A stretch of 25,280 bases of DNA from a virus. A program made the translations under genes and the position numbers. Shown in pieces: positions 1 to 8,700 of this stretch; the first letter of the stretch is position 1, and each line of letters begins with the position of its first letter. The notes under the pieces are model-generated. The model had not been told where the DNA came from, did not search any database, and worked only from the letters and a program-made list of their open reading frames with translations. The stretch is from positions 1 to 25,280 of IMG/VR virus record IMGVR_UViG_3300030103_002857; one strand, written 5' to 3'.

Positions 1-654
1 CACAAATGTTTAGTAATTAAAAATGGAATAGAAAAAATAGGAAAAGCTAAACCTTATGAACAAAACAAACCTATAAAAATTATTCATCAAAATACTCCTT
101 GGAGAGGACTAAGTGTATTATTAGGTGCAATGCAATTAGTAAAGAATCCACTTATTAGTTTAGATGTATATTCATCTACAGAAATATATGGAAAACAATT
201 TTATGAACAAAATGATTATAATTATACGGCACTTTATAAACAAGCAAAAGAATTACCTAATGTAAATTATATTGGTTATAAACCAAATGAATACATTAGA
301 GAAAATATTCATAATTATAATATGTATGTGTATCCAAGTATCTTTGAAGAAACATCATGCATATCTTTATTAGAAGCTATGGCTGCTGGTCTTTACTGTA
401 TTACAACTAATTATGGAGCTTTGTTTGAAACAGGAGCAGAGTTTCCTATGTATATACCCTATGATACTAACTACAGAAATTTATCTGAAAAATTTGCTTA
501 TGGTATTGATGCAGCTGCTATTACTTTGCATGACCCTACTATTCACCGTCATTTAGAAGATCAATCTAAGTATGTTAATAATTACTATAACTGGACCAAA
601 CAAGCTACGTCTTGGGCCCGATTTTTACAAGGAGCAATTAATGCAAAAAAGTAA
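1..654 (+). CDS. Glycosyltransferase, group 1 / GT-B fold (5' partial)
   Basis: The reading frame is open from base 1, so the gene begins before the window and only the C-terminal 217 codons are seen. A run near residues 112-140 has two Glu residues separated by seven (E-TSCISLL-E) followed by AMAAG, the sugar-nucleotide-binding signature of GT4-like retaining glycosyltransferases. The string FEETSCISLLEAMAAG and the following YCITTNYGA fit the GT-B C-terminal Rossmann half. Such enzymes move a sugar from a nucleotide-sugar donor to a glycan, lipid or other acceptor; the acceptor cannot be told from sequence. The stop overlaps the next gene, a GT-A type enzyme, by 14 bases, which suggests coupled translation and a joint task. 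The first in-window ATG at 130 is not the real start, because clear protein sequence precedes it. Fairly sure of the fold, not of the substrate. Confidence 0.8.
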   Translation, partial: HKCLVIKNGIEKIGKAKPYEQNKPIKIIHQNTPWRGLSVLLGAMQLVKNPLISLDVYSSTEIYGKQFYEQNDYNYTALYKQAKELPNVNYIGYKPNEYIRENIHNYNMYVYPSIFEETSCISLLEAMAAGLYCITTNYGALFETGAEFPMYIPYDTNYRNLSEKFAYGIDAAAITLHDPTIHRHLEDQSKYVNNYYNWTKQATSWARFLQGAINAKK

Positions 655-1603
655 TACGCCCTCGGGCAAAAACAATGAACCCATCTGGTTTAATAAAACA
701 GATTCGAGCAAAATTGTAGAACACAATAAAGATACTTATCAAACTATAAAGACCAACAAAGTAGATTCTGAGGTTACAGAAATTAACATAGGAAATGTAT
801 CCCCATACAAAATTATGGTATGTACACCATGTCATAGTGAAGTCACTATGCATTACACACAAGCTGTTTTAAAATTTCAACAAGCTTGTTTAAGAAAAAA
901 TATATTAGTAAGTTTTACTTTATTAAAATCTTCTTTAGTTACACAAGGTAGAAATATATGTGTAGCTAGTATGTTAAATCACGAAGATAACTATACTCAT
1001 TTATTGTTTATAGATTCTGATATTGATTTTAACCCACAAACTATATTTAAAATGTTAGAAAAAGATAAAGACATTATAGGGGTTCCTTATCCTATGAAGA
1101 CATTAAGTTGGGATAAAATGTGGAGAAGACTGCATGAAAAAGAAGATGCTATTCAAGGGCCTGATGATTTAATGCACTCTGGATATACTTATCCTGTTAA
1201 AACAAATAACCCTAATGATGTTGAGGCTCATGATGGAGTAGTAGAACTTACCCATATTCCAACAGGATGTATGTTAATTAAAAGAAAAGTATTAACTGAT
1301 TTAATTGAAGCTAATCCAGAACTAGAAATCTTTCAAGCTACTATCATTAATGGTAAAGAAGTTAAACAACCTAACATGTATAATTTATTTGATACCTTAC
1401 ATGATCCTAAAACTAAACGTTATTTTGGTGAAGACTTTGGTTTCTGTCAAAGATGGCGAGACATAGGTGGTAAGATATATGCATATATTAATGATTATAT
1501 TACTCATGTAGGTGAGTATTCTTATTGTGGTCGTTTTAGAGATGATTTGTGGCAAGGAAGTCGAGCTCTCAAATCTGTTGACGAGCCTAAAAAAATCAAA
1601 TAA
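641..1603 (+). CDS. GT-A type glycosyltransferase-like protein
   Basis: The protein is about 320 residues. I chose the ATG at 641 because AAGGAG lies seven bases upstream; an ATG at 572 in the same frame would overlap the previous gene by 83 bases and adds unlikely sequence. After a hydrophilic 50-residue N-terminus, a domain begins with KIMVCTPCHSE. It carries a DxD motif (D125, D127 in LLFIDSDIDF) expected to bind metal and nucleotide-sugar, and a late GEDFGFC string typical of the catalytic region of GT2-like enzymes. It shares the same ordered motifs with the gene at 16071-16781, so the two are paralogs. It probably transfers a sugar with the upstream GT-B enzyme; the acceptor is unknown. 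It ends 56 bases before the first structural gene. Confidence 0.75.
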   Translation: MQKSNTPSGKNNEPIWFNKTDSSKIVEHNKDTYQTIKTNKVDSEVTEINIGNVSPYKIMVCTPCHSEVTMHYTQAVLKFQQACLRKNILVSFTLLKSSLVTQGRNICVASMLNHEDNYTHLLFIDSDIDFNPQTIFKMLEKDKDIIGVPYPMKTLSWDKMWRRLHEKEDAIQGPDDLMHSGYTYPVKTNNPNDVEAHDGVVELTHIPTGCMLIKRKVLTDLIEANPELEIFQATIINGKEVKQPNMYNLFDTLHDPKTKRYFGEDFGFCQRWRDIGGKIYAYINDYITHVGEYSYCGRFRDDLWQGSRALKSVDEPKKIK

Positions 1604-1659
1604 AGTATAGTATTTTCAGGATATCTATGCCTGCTTAACAGTATAAATTTATTTAAATT

Positions 1660-3306
1660 ATGGCAATATCTAGATCTTTAATGAACAGACAATTACAAGC
1701 AAACGGTGGCATCATGCAAGTTGCACCTAGAGAAAAATTTGGTTTAGGAAGTAAATTAAAAAAGTTTGTAAGAAAAATTATACCTAATGAAGTAGCAGAA
1801 GTAGCTACTAAAGTAGCCCCTTTTGTGGCTCCATTTAACCCAGCTGTTGCTGCAGCGATGTCGGGTATAGGTACATTTGATCAAACTGGTAGTATTGGTG
1901 ATTCTTTAAAAGCTGGTGGTTTAAACTATGCTGGAGGCCAAGCAGCTAGATTTTTAGGTGGTGCAGGATTTCAAAGTAATCCTTTTGCATCAGGTGGTGC
2001 TTTTACACCTAGTGGTTTTACATCAGGATTTAGTTCCCCTATAGGTACAGATACTGGTCTTGGTAAGTTCTTCTCGAACCGAGGAACTGACGCGGTTCAA
2101 GGCGTAGGAGATAATACTATAATTCCTAAACAAAAACCTACTAATCTTTTAACAGAAGAAATGAGTGAAGTATCTTTATCTCCTAATAATTTAGCAGAAC
2201 AAATGAGTGAGGTATCTTTATCTCCACAAAAAATAGCTGAAAAAGTAACACAAGAAACTATTACAGGTTCACCAAAACAAATGACAATCACAGAATCTAT
2301 ACAAAAAATTTTAAGTCCTAATAGCACTTTAAATGAACGAGGATCTGAAGCTTTAAATCTTTTAAAAAGAGGAACTAAAGCAGCCTTTACAAAAACAGAT
2401 GCTAAAGGAAATACAGTTATTGACAAACCAGCGGTAATGGGAGCATTAGCTTTTACAGCCTCATATGCAGAAGCTAGAGCATTAGCCGCTGAAACTGGAA
2501 TTGATGAAGACTTAACTGAAGCAGAGTATGATGAATTAACTAAAGCAGATAAAAAAGAAGAGTACGCAAGTTATTTAACTAACTTTTTTGCCGGTAGAAA
2601 AGACGGCGGAAGAATAGGATTTGCTAAAGGTAGTCCAGACGAACCGTCTGAAATAGGTATCATGACTATTGACGTTGAAGCAGGTGATGACGAGAATGAA
2701 GAGGACATGGATGATTTAATGGCAGGTATTACATTTAGTTCTGCAGAAAAATCATATTTGTTTAAAAGATTAGGTGCGGGTGGTGGAGCAAGTAGATCTT
2801 ACACAATGCCTCAATTATATAGAATATTAAATAAACCGGGTTCTTACCCAGATGATGCAGCAGTATTAAAACAAATAGCTATTATGGGTCTTAATAAAAA
2901 AGACGGTGGAAGAATAGGGTTTTCACGTGGATCTAACCGAGTGTCTGAACTATTAGTTTTAAGAGATGAGTTATTAGGAAAGGGTGAAGATGTATCTGAT
3001 ATTGAAGCAGAACTATTTCAATTAACAGGTAAAACGTTTAGATCTATTGGTGGTATAGGAGATGTGCCTACAGGTAAAATGAGAAAAAATAATGCTGGTG
3101 TAATTGAAAGAGACTATAGAGATGAAGGCGGATTTGTACCAGTAGGAATAAAAGAACGAGCTGATGACGTACCAGCTATGTTAAGTAAAAATGAATTTGT
3201 TATGACTGCTGATGCTGTTAGAGGTATTGGTGGAGGAGACGTTGAAAAAGGATCTAAAAGATTATACAACACAATGAAACAAGCAGAAAAAGTAGGTAAA
3301 GCATAA
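1660..3306 (+). CDS. Probable virion-associated protein with GGRIGF motifs
   Basis: This 548-residue protein belongs to a type I recognise from marine phages; its biochemical role is not established. The start MAISRSLMNRQLQANGG is a typical N-terminus for this group, although there is no clear ribosome-binding site, only an A+T-rich leader. A hydrophobic Ala/Gly segment spans about residues 45-75, followed by Gly/Phe-rich sequence. A 14-residue tandem repeat lies at about residues 167-195. The motif DGGRIGF occurs twice (D315-F321 and D415-F421). The C-terminus has DDVPAMLSKNEFVMTADAV followed by RGIGGGDVEKG, a block I associate with tail-region proteins of ocean phages. It heads a chain of structural genes joined by TAATG overlaps, so a tail or virion function is inferred from context. 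Confidence 0.7.
   Translation: MAISRSLMNRQLQANGGIMQVAPREKFGLGSKLKKFVRKIIPNEVAEVATKVAPFVAPFNPAVAAAMSGIGTFDQTGSIGDSLKAGGLNYAGGQAARFLGGAGFQSNPFASGGAFTPSGFTSGFSSPIGTDTGLGKFFSNRGTDAVQGVGDNTIIPKQKPTNLLTEEMSEVSLSPNNLAEQMSEVSLSPQKIAEKVTQETITGSPKQMTITESIQKILSPNSTLNERGSEALNLLKRGTKAAFTKTDAKGNTVIDKPAVMGALAFTASYAEARALAAETGIDEDLTEAEYDELTKADKKEEYASYLTNFFAGRKDGGRIGFAKGSPDEPSEIGIMTIDVEAGDDENEEDMDDLMAGITFSSAEKSYLFKRLGAGGGASRSYTMPQLYRILNKPGSYPDDAAVLKQIAIMGLNKKDGGRIGFSRGSNRVSELLVLRDELLGKGEDVSDIEAELFQLTGKTFRSIGGIGDVPTGKMRKNNAGVIERDYRDEGGFVPVGIKERADDVPAMLSKNEFVMTADAVRGIGGGDVEKGSKRLYNTMKQAEKVGKA
2161..2225 (+). repeat. Tandem repeat inside the GGRIGF protein gene
   Basis: A 23-base segment at 2161-2183 recurs at 2203-2225 with a single A/G difference, giving a 42-base period. 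At the protein level this is a 14-residue unit beginning EQMSEVSLSP (EEMSEVSLSP in the first copy), repeated once with a degenerate continuation (AEKVTQET). It is in frame, so unit gain or loss would only change protein length. Confidence 0.8.
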
Positions 3307-4199
3307 TGGCAACAGATTATACACAAACGGTAAGACGAGCACCCTTTTTAGAAGCAGCTCAAGAAAATTTTATTGATTTATTAACACAACAAGTTGGTAG
3401 AGCTCCTGGTTCGGTAGGTGTACCAACACTTGCGGAACTTGGACCACAAGTTGCTGGTCAAAATGTTTTAACTCAAGCGGCTCAACAACAAGCAGCGACT
3501 CAAGCAGGACTTGGTCAATTACAATTTGATGCGAGTGGGGCTGTAACAGGGGCAGGTGCTGGAACAGGTGTTGCAGGATATCAACCTTTCTTAGATCAAG
3601 CTGCTGCTTATTCAGGCCCACAAGCTTTTCAAAGCTTTATGTCGCCTTATCAGCAACAGGTAATTGATACAACATTACAAGAGTTTGATGTACAAACAGC
3701 AAAAGGTGTACCGCAGCTTGCAGCAAACGCTATTCAAGCTGGAGCTTTTGGTGGCGGTAGAGAAGGTATAGCTCAAGCAGAGTATGCTAACACCGCAGCA
3801 AGAAACAGAGCAGCATTACAAGCTCAATTATTAGGTCAAGGATTTACTCAAGCAAATCAATTAGCTAATCAAGCTTTTGATCAACAAAGAAACTTAGCAT
3901 CACTACAGCCATCGTTGGCAGCGTCTGGTGTGCAACAACTAGGTGCAGCTGGCACAGGAAACTTAGCTTTCCAACAGGCTCAATTAGATGCCGCTCAACA
4001 AAGAGCACAACTAGCTTATCAAGAACCATTAAATAGAATACAGGCTTTTGGATCAGGTATTGCATCTCAAGCAAGCGGATCACCATTAACTACAACCAAC
4101 CAAACTATGGGTGGAGCAGGAGGTGTTGGACCATTATCTCAAGCTTTATCTGCTGGCCTAAGTGCTTATGGTTTAGGTAGTATTTTTGGAGGACGATAA
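3306..4199 (+). CDS. Gln/Ala/Gly-rich probable virion protein
   Basis: This 297-residue protein is rich in Gln, Ala and Gly. Its ATG overlaps the preceding stop by one base (TAATG), which implies coupled translation. The central part reads FLDQAAAYSGPQAFQSFMSP, then YQQQVIDTTLQEFD, then GAFGGGREGIAQAEY, then long Gln/Ala helix-like sequence (QANQLANQAFDQQ). The FGGGRE block is one I recognise in structural-region proteins of marine phages, but no function is established. Composition suggests extended helices, such as those of internal virion or tail-fibre-associated proteins. It ends in a Gly/Ser-rich hydrophobic tail (about residues 268-297). Long antisense frames here come from CAA/GCT-rich codon use and are not genes. 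Virion assignment rests on neighbours. Confidence 0.65.
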   Translation: MATDYTQTVRRAPFLEAAQENFIDLLTQQVGRAPGSVGVPTLAELGPQVAGQNVLTQAAQQQAATQAGLGQLQFDASGAVTGAGAGTGVAGYQPFLDQAAAYSGPQAFQSFMSPYQQQVIDTTLQEFDVQTAKGVPQLAANAIQAGAFGGGREGIAQAEYANTAARNRAALQAQLLGQGFTQANQLANQAFDQQRNLASLQPSLAASGVQQLGAAGTGNLAFQQAQLDAAQQRAQLAYQEPLNRIQAFGSGIASQASGSPLTTTNQTMGGAGGVGPLSQALSAGLSAYGLGSIFGGR

Positions 4200-5731
4200 T
4201 GTATTTTAAAAGACCATCATTTAGAAGAGGCGGAACTATCGGTGGTGGAATTATGTCTGGTACCGACATGGGTAGCAGAACAGGTTTTCAAAACCCTATT
4301 ATTAATTTTTTAAATAAAAATATAATGGGCCCTAATACTCAATTTCGTACAATGCCTTCAGGCCCACTTACTATAACTCAACAACCAAAAAGAGGAATTG
4401 AAGAAGTATTAGCTAACACTAATATTAGAGGAAGCGTTAACACCATGCCTCAAACGGTAGAAGAATTATATGAGAAGAGAGGCGAGAAGCTTAAACGTTC
4501 TGGAAATGTATTAGGAGAAGTATTTGCTTCTAAAACTTTTACTGATGCTGATGGTGTCGAAAGAGATAGAACTACTGGAAAAATAGTAAAAAACACTGTA
4601 GAGAGCAGCGGTATTGCAGAGGTTTTAAGCGAAGGAGCAGCAGGAGATCAAATTACAAAATTAACTGATGAAGAAAAAGGCGCAGCAACTGATGCTTTAT
4701 TAGCATCAATACAAGAGAAAAAAAATAAAGTAGAAGCAGGAAGTGAAGACAGCTCTATTACTTTAGATCCAATGGAAGAAATTAAAAGAGAAAAAGATTT
4801 TTTAAATAATCTTTTAAAAAACGAAGGTTTAGAGAGAGGAGAAGCTGCCTTAGTAGCTGCTAAGGCTATTGGAACTGAAGGTAGTTTTAAAGATAAATTA
4901 GATGCAGCTGTAAATATGGCTTTACCTATTGTAAGAAAAAGAAACAAAGAGGACAAAGCAGTTACATTAATGGCATACAAAGCTTTCAAAGATAAAGAAA
5001 AAGAAGAAGCTAAAGCAGGTAAAGATACACCTGGTATTAAAGAATTAAAATATCAAGCTAGTCTTTTAGTAGGATCAAAAGATCCAAGATACGAAGGTAA
5101 GTCTCAAGAAGAGATTATGAAAATTGTAGTAGCTGATAAATTTAAAAACACAGATGAATTAGGTAGAAAGAAAATTTTAGAAGACAGTGCAGCAACTGTT
5201 AAAGAAGATTTTGAAGATGTATTAGATTCTAAAAAAACTTTAGAAACATATATTAAAACAAAATATACCGACAAAGGTAAAGAAGTAGATGCAACAGATA
5301 AAAAATTAATTCGATTACAAGAAGACTTAGCTGAGAATGTAGCCGCATTTAAATTACTTGCTGACTATGCAGAATTTGCAGATGTATTTCCTACTTTTGC
5401 TAATGCATTTAAAAAATTAAATTTAGCTGAAGGCGGAAGAGTTAAAAGAGCTTTAGGTACTCCAGACACAGGGTCAGGAGAACAAATAATTACAACAGAG
5501 GCTCAAACTGTTGGAGCTGAGACGGCTGAAAAACCTGTTATGAAATTAACTTATGCCCAACTAAGAGATAGATTACCAGCAGAAATTACCGACGATGTAG
5601 TACAACTATTGGCAAACAGTGAAGAGGCGTTACAAGAATTTGCATATATAGAAACACAAAACGATGTTAATGCTTTTAATTTAAAGTATGGTGTTAATCT
5701 TATAATTCCTCCTGCACCTCAAACAGCATAG
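4199..5731 (+). CDS. Probable virion protein with GGxI/GGRV motifs
   Basis: This 510-residue protein starts MYFKRPSFRRGGTIGGG, an N-terminus seen on marine phage proteins. The start is supported by GGAGG about six bases upstream and a one-base TAATG overlap with the previous gene. The middle (about residues 150-400) is highly charged, Lys/Glu/Asp-rich and predicted helical or coiled. Near residue 415 it has EGGRVKRALGTPD, echoing the GGRIGF motifs of the gene at 1660. The last 60 residues form a separate block (LRDRLPAEITDDVVQLLANS followed by EALQEFAYIETQNDVNAF) that looks like a small helical domain found at the ends of related phage proteins. No enzymatic motif is seen. Placement between other structural genes suggests a tail or ejection-complex component; function is unknown. 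Confidence 0.65.
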   Translation: MYFKRPSFRRGGTIGGGIMSGTDMGSRTGFQNPIINFLNKNIMGPNTQFRTMPSGPLTITQQPKRGIEEVLANTNIRGSVNTMPQTVEELYEKRGEKLKRSGNVLGEVFASKTFTDADGVERDRTTGKIVKNTVESSGIAEVLSEGAAGDQITKLTDEEKGAATDALLASIQEKKNKVEAGSEDSSITLDPMEEIKREKDFLNNLLKNEGLERGEAALVAAKAIGTEGSFKDKLDAAVNMALPIVRKRNKEDKAVTLMAYKAFKDKEKEEAKAGKDTPGIKELKYQASLLVGSKDPRYEGKSQEEIMKIVVADKFKNTDELGRKKILEDSAATVKEDFEDVLDSKKTLETYIKTKYTDKGKEVDATDKKLIRLQEDLAENVAAFKLLADYAEFADVFPTFANAFKKLNLAEGGRVKRALGTPDTGSGEQIITTEAQTVGAETAEKPVMKLTYAQLRDRLPAEITDDVVQLLANSEEALQEFAYIETQNDVNAFNLKYGVNLIIPPAPQTA

Positions 5732-5739
5732 GAGAAAAC

Positions 5740-8700
5740 ATGGGATTTGATAGATCCATTTTAGAAAACGAAGAACTTACTAGGGCTCGAGGAACCGATG
5801 CTGGCGTTACAGATTATCTATTTGATATTCCTGTTGGAGCTGTAGCTGGTTTAAGTCAAGCTGTTAAAGGTCTTCTTCAACTAGGTGCAATGCCTATTGA
5901 TTATCTTGCAAACACAGATCTACTTACAGGTATTGATAATATCTTTGATAAGATAACTCCAGAAACAGATACGGCAGTTGGAGACATTACATCTATTCTT
6001 GCGCAATTTGCTATACCTTATGGAGCTGCATTAAAAATTGCAGGGGGTATTAGTAAATTAAAAGGTTTAAGCACAGCCACTAAACTGACAGCTCCTGGTA
6101 TGACTAGAGCATCACAAGGTATGGAACTTGCTAAACGTGCAGGTTACTACGGAGGTATAGGTGGTATTACAGACTTTGCAGTTTCAACTCCTGATGATCT
6201 AGGCACACTTTCGGACGTAATAGGTTTAACTGAGCAAACAGACTTTGAAGGTTTAACAGGTAAAGAAAGAGCTGCTGAAACAATTAAAGGTAAATTAAAA
6301 TTTGGTGCAGAAGGTACAGTTGTAGGTGGCGGAGTTACTTTGTTACCATCTGTTGCTAGTGTTGGATTTAGATATGGAATTATACCTGCAGCCAAAACAG
6401 TGGGTTATGTAGGCGGTAAAGCTTTAAATGTAATTGATTACCCTTTGACCGGTGCAATTAATGCAATCGTAGGTAAAGGTGAGAAAAGTGCTATTCAATC
6501 TGCTGTTGCTAAAGGTGGAGCTCTTGCAGAAAAAGCTGGAGACAAGTTGGGATTAAGTGGCGATTGGAGACATGTCCCTGTAGATGGTGGTATGTTAGAT
6601 CAAATTAAAAGAGGTATAGTCAGAGTTAAAGATCAATTTGTAACTGATAGAGGTTTGACTCCAGAATTAAGAAGTATGCAGATTGCTGCTAACAATGCGT
6701 TAGCAGGTAAAGAAAAAGTTTTAAAATCATTTGGATCTAAGATTCAAGAGATACAAGAAAATATAATTAAAGATTACAAAGTTAAATTTGATGATGGTGA
6801 GTCTTTACTTGCATTACAAATAGAAGCAAACAAAGTCAAAGATATACTAAAAGCTAAAACTGCTGGTGAAATAGATGACATAATTGCGACCCTTGAAAAA
6901 GGTAAAGATAAAACAGTTGAAAGAGAATTGATTAAAAATATTAAAAAACTTAAACAGATAGTTGATAAAACAAATAATCAATACAAAATTTTTACAGCAG
7001 ACATGGACCTAGCCAATGGAGCAGCTATGGATTTTGGTTTGTATACACAAAGAAGATTTGCTGCATTTAATAATAAAAAATTTAAATTTAATCCTTTGTT
7101 AGAAAACGATGCGTTTGATTGGTTTCGAGCTGCAATAAAAAAGAAAGAACCTGGTTTTGAAAATGTATTAAAGAATGCAGAAGATACTGCGGAAAGAATT
7201 GTTGCAACAAAAAATTTAAAAGGCGCAGAGAGATCTAAAGCTTTAACTACAGAAATAGATAAACAAGTAAACATATTAGCTAAAAACAAAATGTTAAATT
7301 TAAAACAATTAGCTATCAAAGGTAATCTTGAACCTAATAGTTTATTTTTTGGAGTAGGAAAAGCGTTAGGTATGAGTAAAGAATTAGTAAAAGAAAAAGG
7401 ATTACCTGATGTAATGAAAAAATTACTATCTATTGAAGATGGTAGAACTTTAGGCGAGTTAACTAAAGCAGGTAAAACAGTTGCTAAAGATGTTGAAACA
7501 TTTAATCCTATGATTGCGGCTATTGATGTTGTGTTAAATCAATCAAGACAAATGCATGGCAAAAGAGTTTTTGATGCAATGTTAAGAGAAGGTTTAGATT
7601 TACCTGGAAGAGCAGGTCTTATTTTAGATGAAGCAGCTGTTGCAAGAAAAGGATTGGACACGGCTAAAGGATCTTTAATAAATTTAAAAAATATAACTGA
7701 AGTTGGAAAAAGAGTTGACTTAGATGATGTATCTTTAAGTAGTGAACTTTTTGATGGTAGGTTTTTTGCAGCACCTGAAGTAGCCAATGCGTTGGTAGGA
7801 GCTAAAGAATTAACTGCCAGTTTGTACGGGCTGCCTGGATACAAATCTTTAATGACTTTAAAAGCTGGAGCTCAAATATCTAAAACTATTTTATCACCAA
7901 TGACACAAGTTAGAAACTTTACAACAGCTTCTTTCTTTCCATTAGCTAGTGGATTGATTGGAGGCAAAGTAGGTTTTAAAGATGCATGGAGATTAACAGC
8001 TGGAGATATATTTCAAGGGGCCAAAACCGATAAACAAAAACTTGCTAAAATAGAAAACCTTATTAATCGAGGTGTTATTGATCAGAACATAAACGTTCAA
8101 GAAATGAAACGTGTGTTAGAAAAAGCTAAAGACGGTAAGATTACTTTTAATACTTTAATGAACACTAGAATTATGCAAAAGCTAACAGACATCTATCAAG
8201 GTGCTGATAACTTTTGGAAAATATACTCTGACAATTTTTATCAAGGCGCATTAAAGACTGCTTTTGGAAATCCAGAAACATTAATTAAAGGTAGCAAAGC
8301 ATACAATACATACATGCAAAATATTGAAGACTGGTTTAGAGTAGTAGGGGGACAAAGATTTGTAAAATTAGATCCATTAACTGGTGTAGAAAAAACACCA
8401 TTACAAGCATTAGAAGAAGCTTCAGCTTACTTAGTTACCAATACTATTCCTACATATAGTAAAGTACCTGCAATAATTGAAAACATTAGAAATTTACCTT
8501 TAGGTAATTTCGTAGCATTCCCTGCAGAAATTTTAAGAACGACTGCAAATATTATAAATATAGGTGCAAGAGAATTAACAAGCACCAATCCATTTATAAG
8601 ACAGATGGGTGCAAGAAGATTAGTAGGTGTTTCAACTGTGCTTGGTGGCATAGGTTTTACAGTTCAAAAAGGTGCACAATATATGACAGGTGTAGACGAA

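Noticed and set aside
572-640. Upstream ATG extension of the GT-A gene at 641
   Set aside because: It would overlap the preceding gene by 83 bases, has no ribosome-binding site, and adds 23 residues unlike the family; the 641 ATG has AAGGAG at good spacing.
1604-1659. Promoter or terminator before the structural genes
   Set aside because: The 56-base gap has A+T-rich boxes and a CAGG/CCTG pair of only four bases; no convincing -35/-10 pair or stem could be defined.
2076-2098. GAACCG / CGGTTC hairpin as a terminator
   Set aside because: Six pairs with an 11-base loop in the middle of a coding gene and no T run; likely chance.
3370-3621. Antisense 83-residue open frame rich in Leu and Gln
   Set aside because: It mirrors the CAA/GCT-rich codons of the Gln/Ala-rich gene, has no upstream ribosome-binding site and a biased composition; the plus-strand gene explains it.
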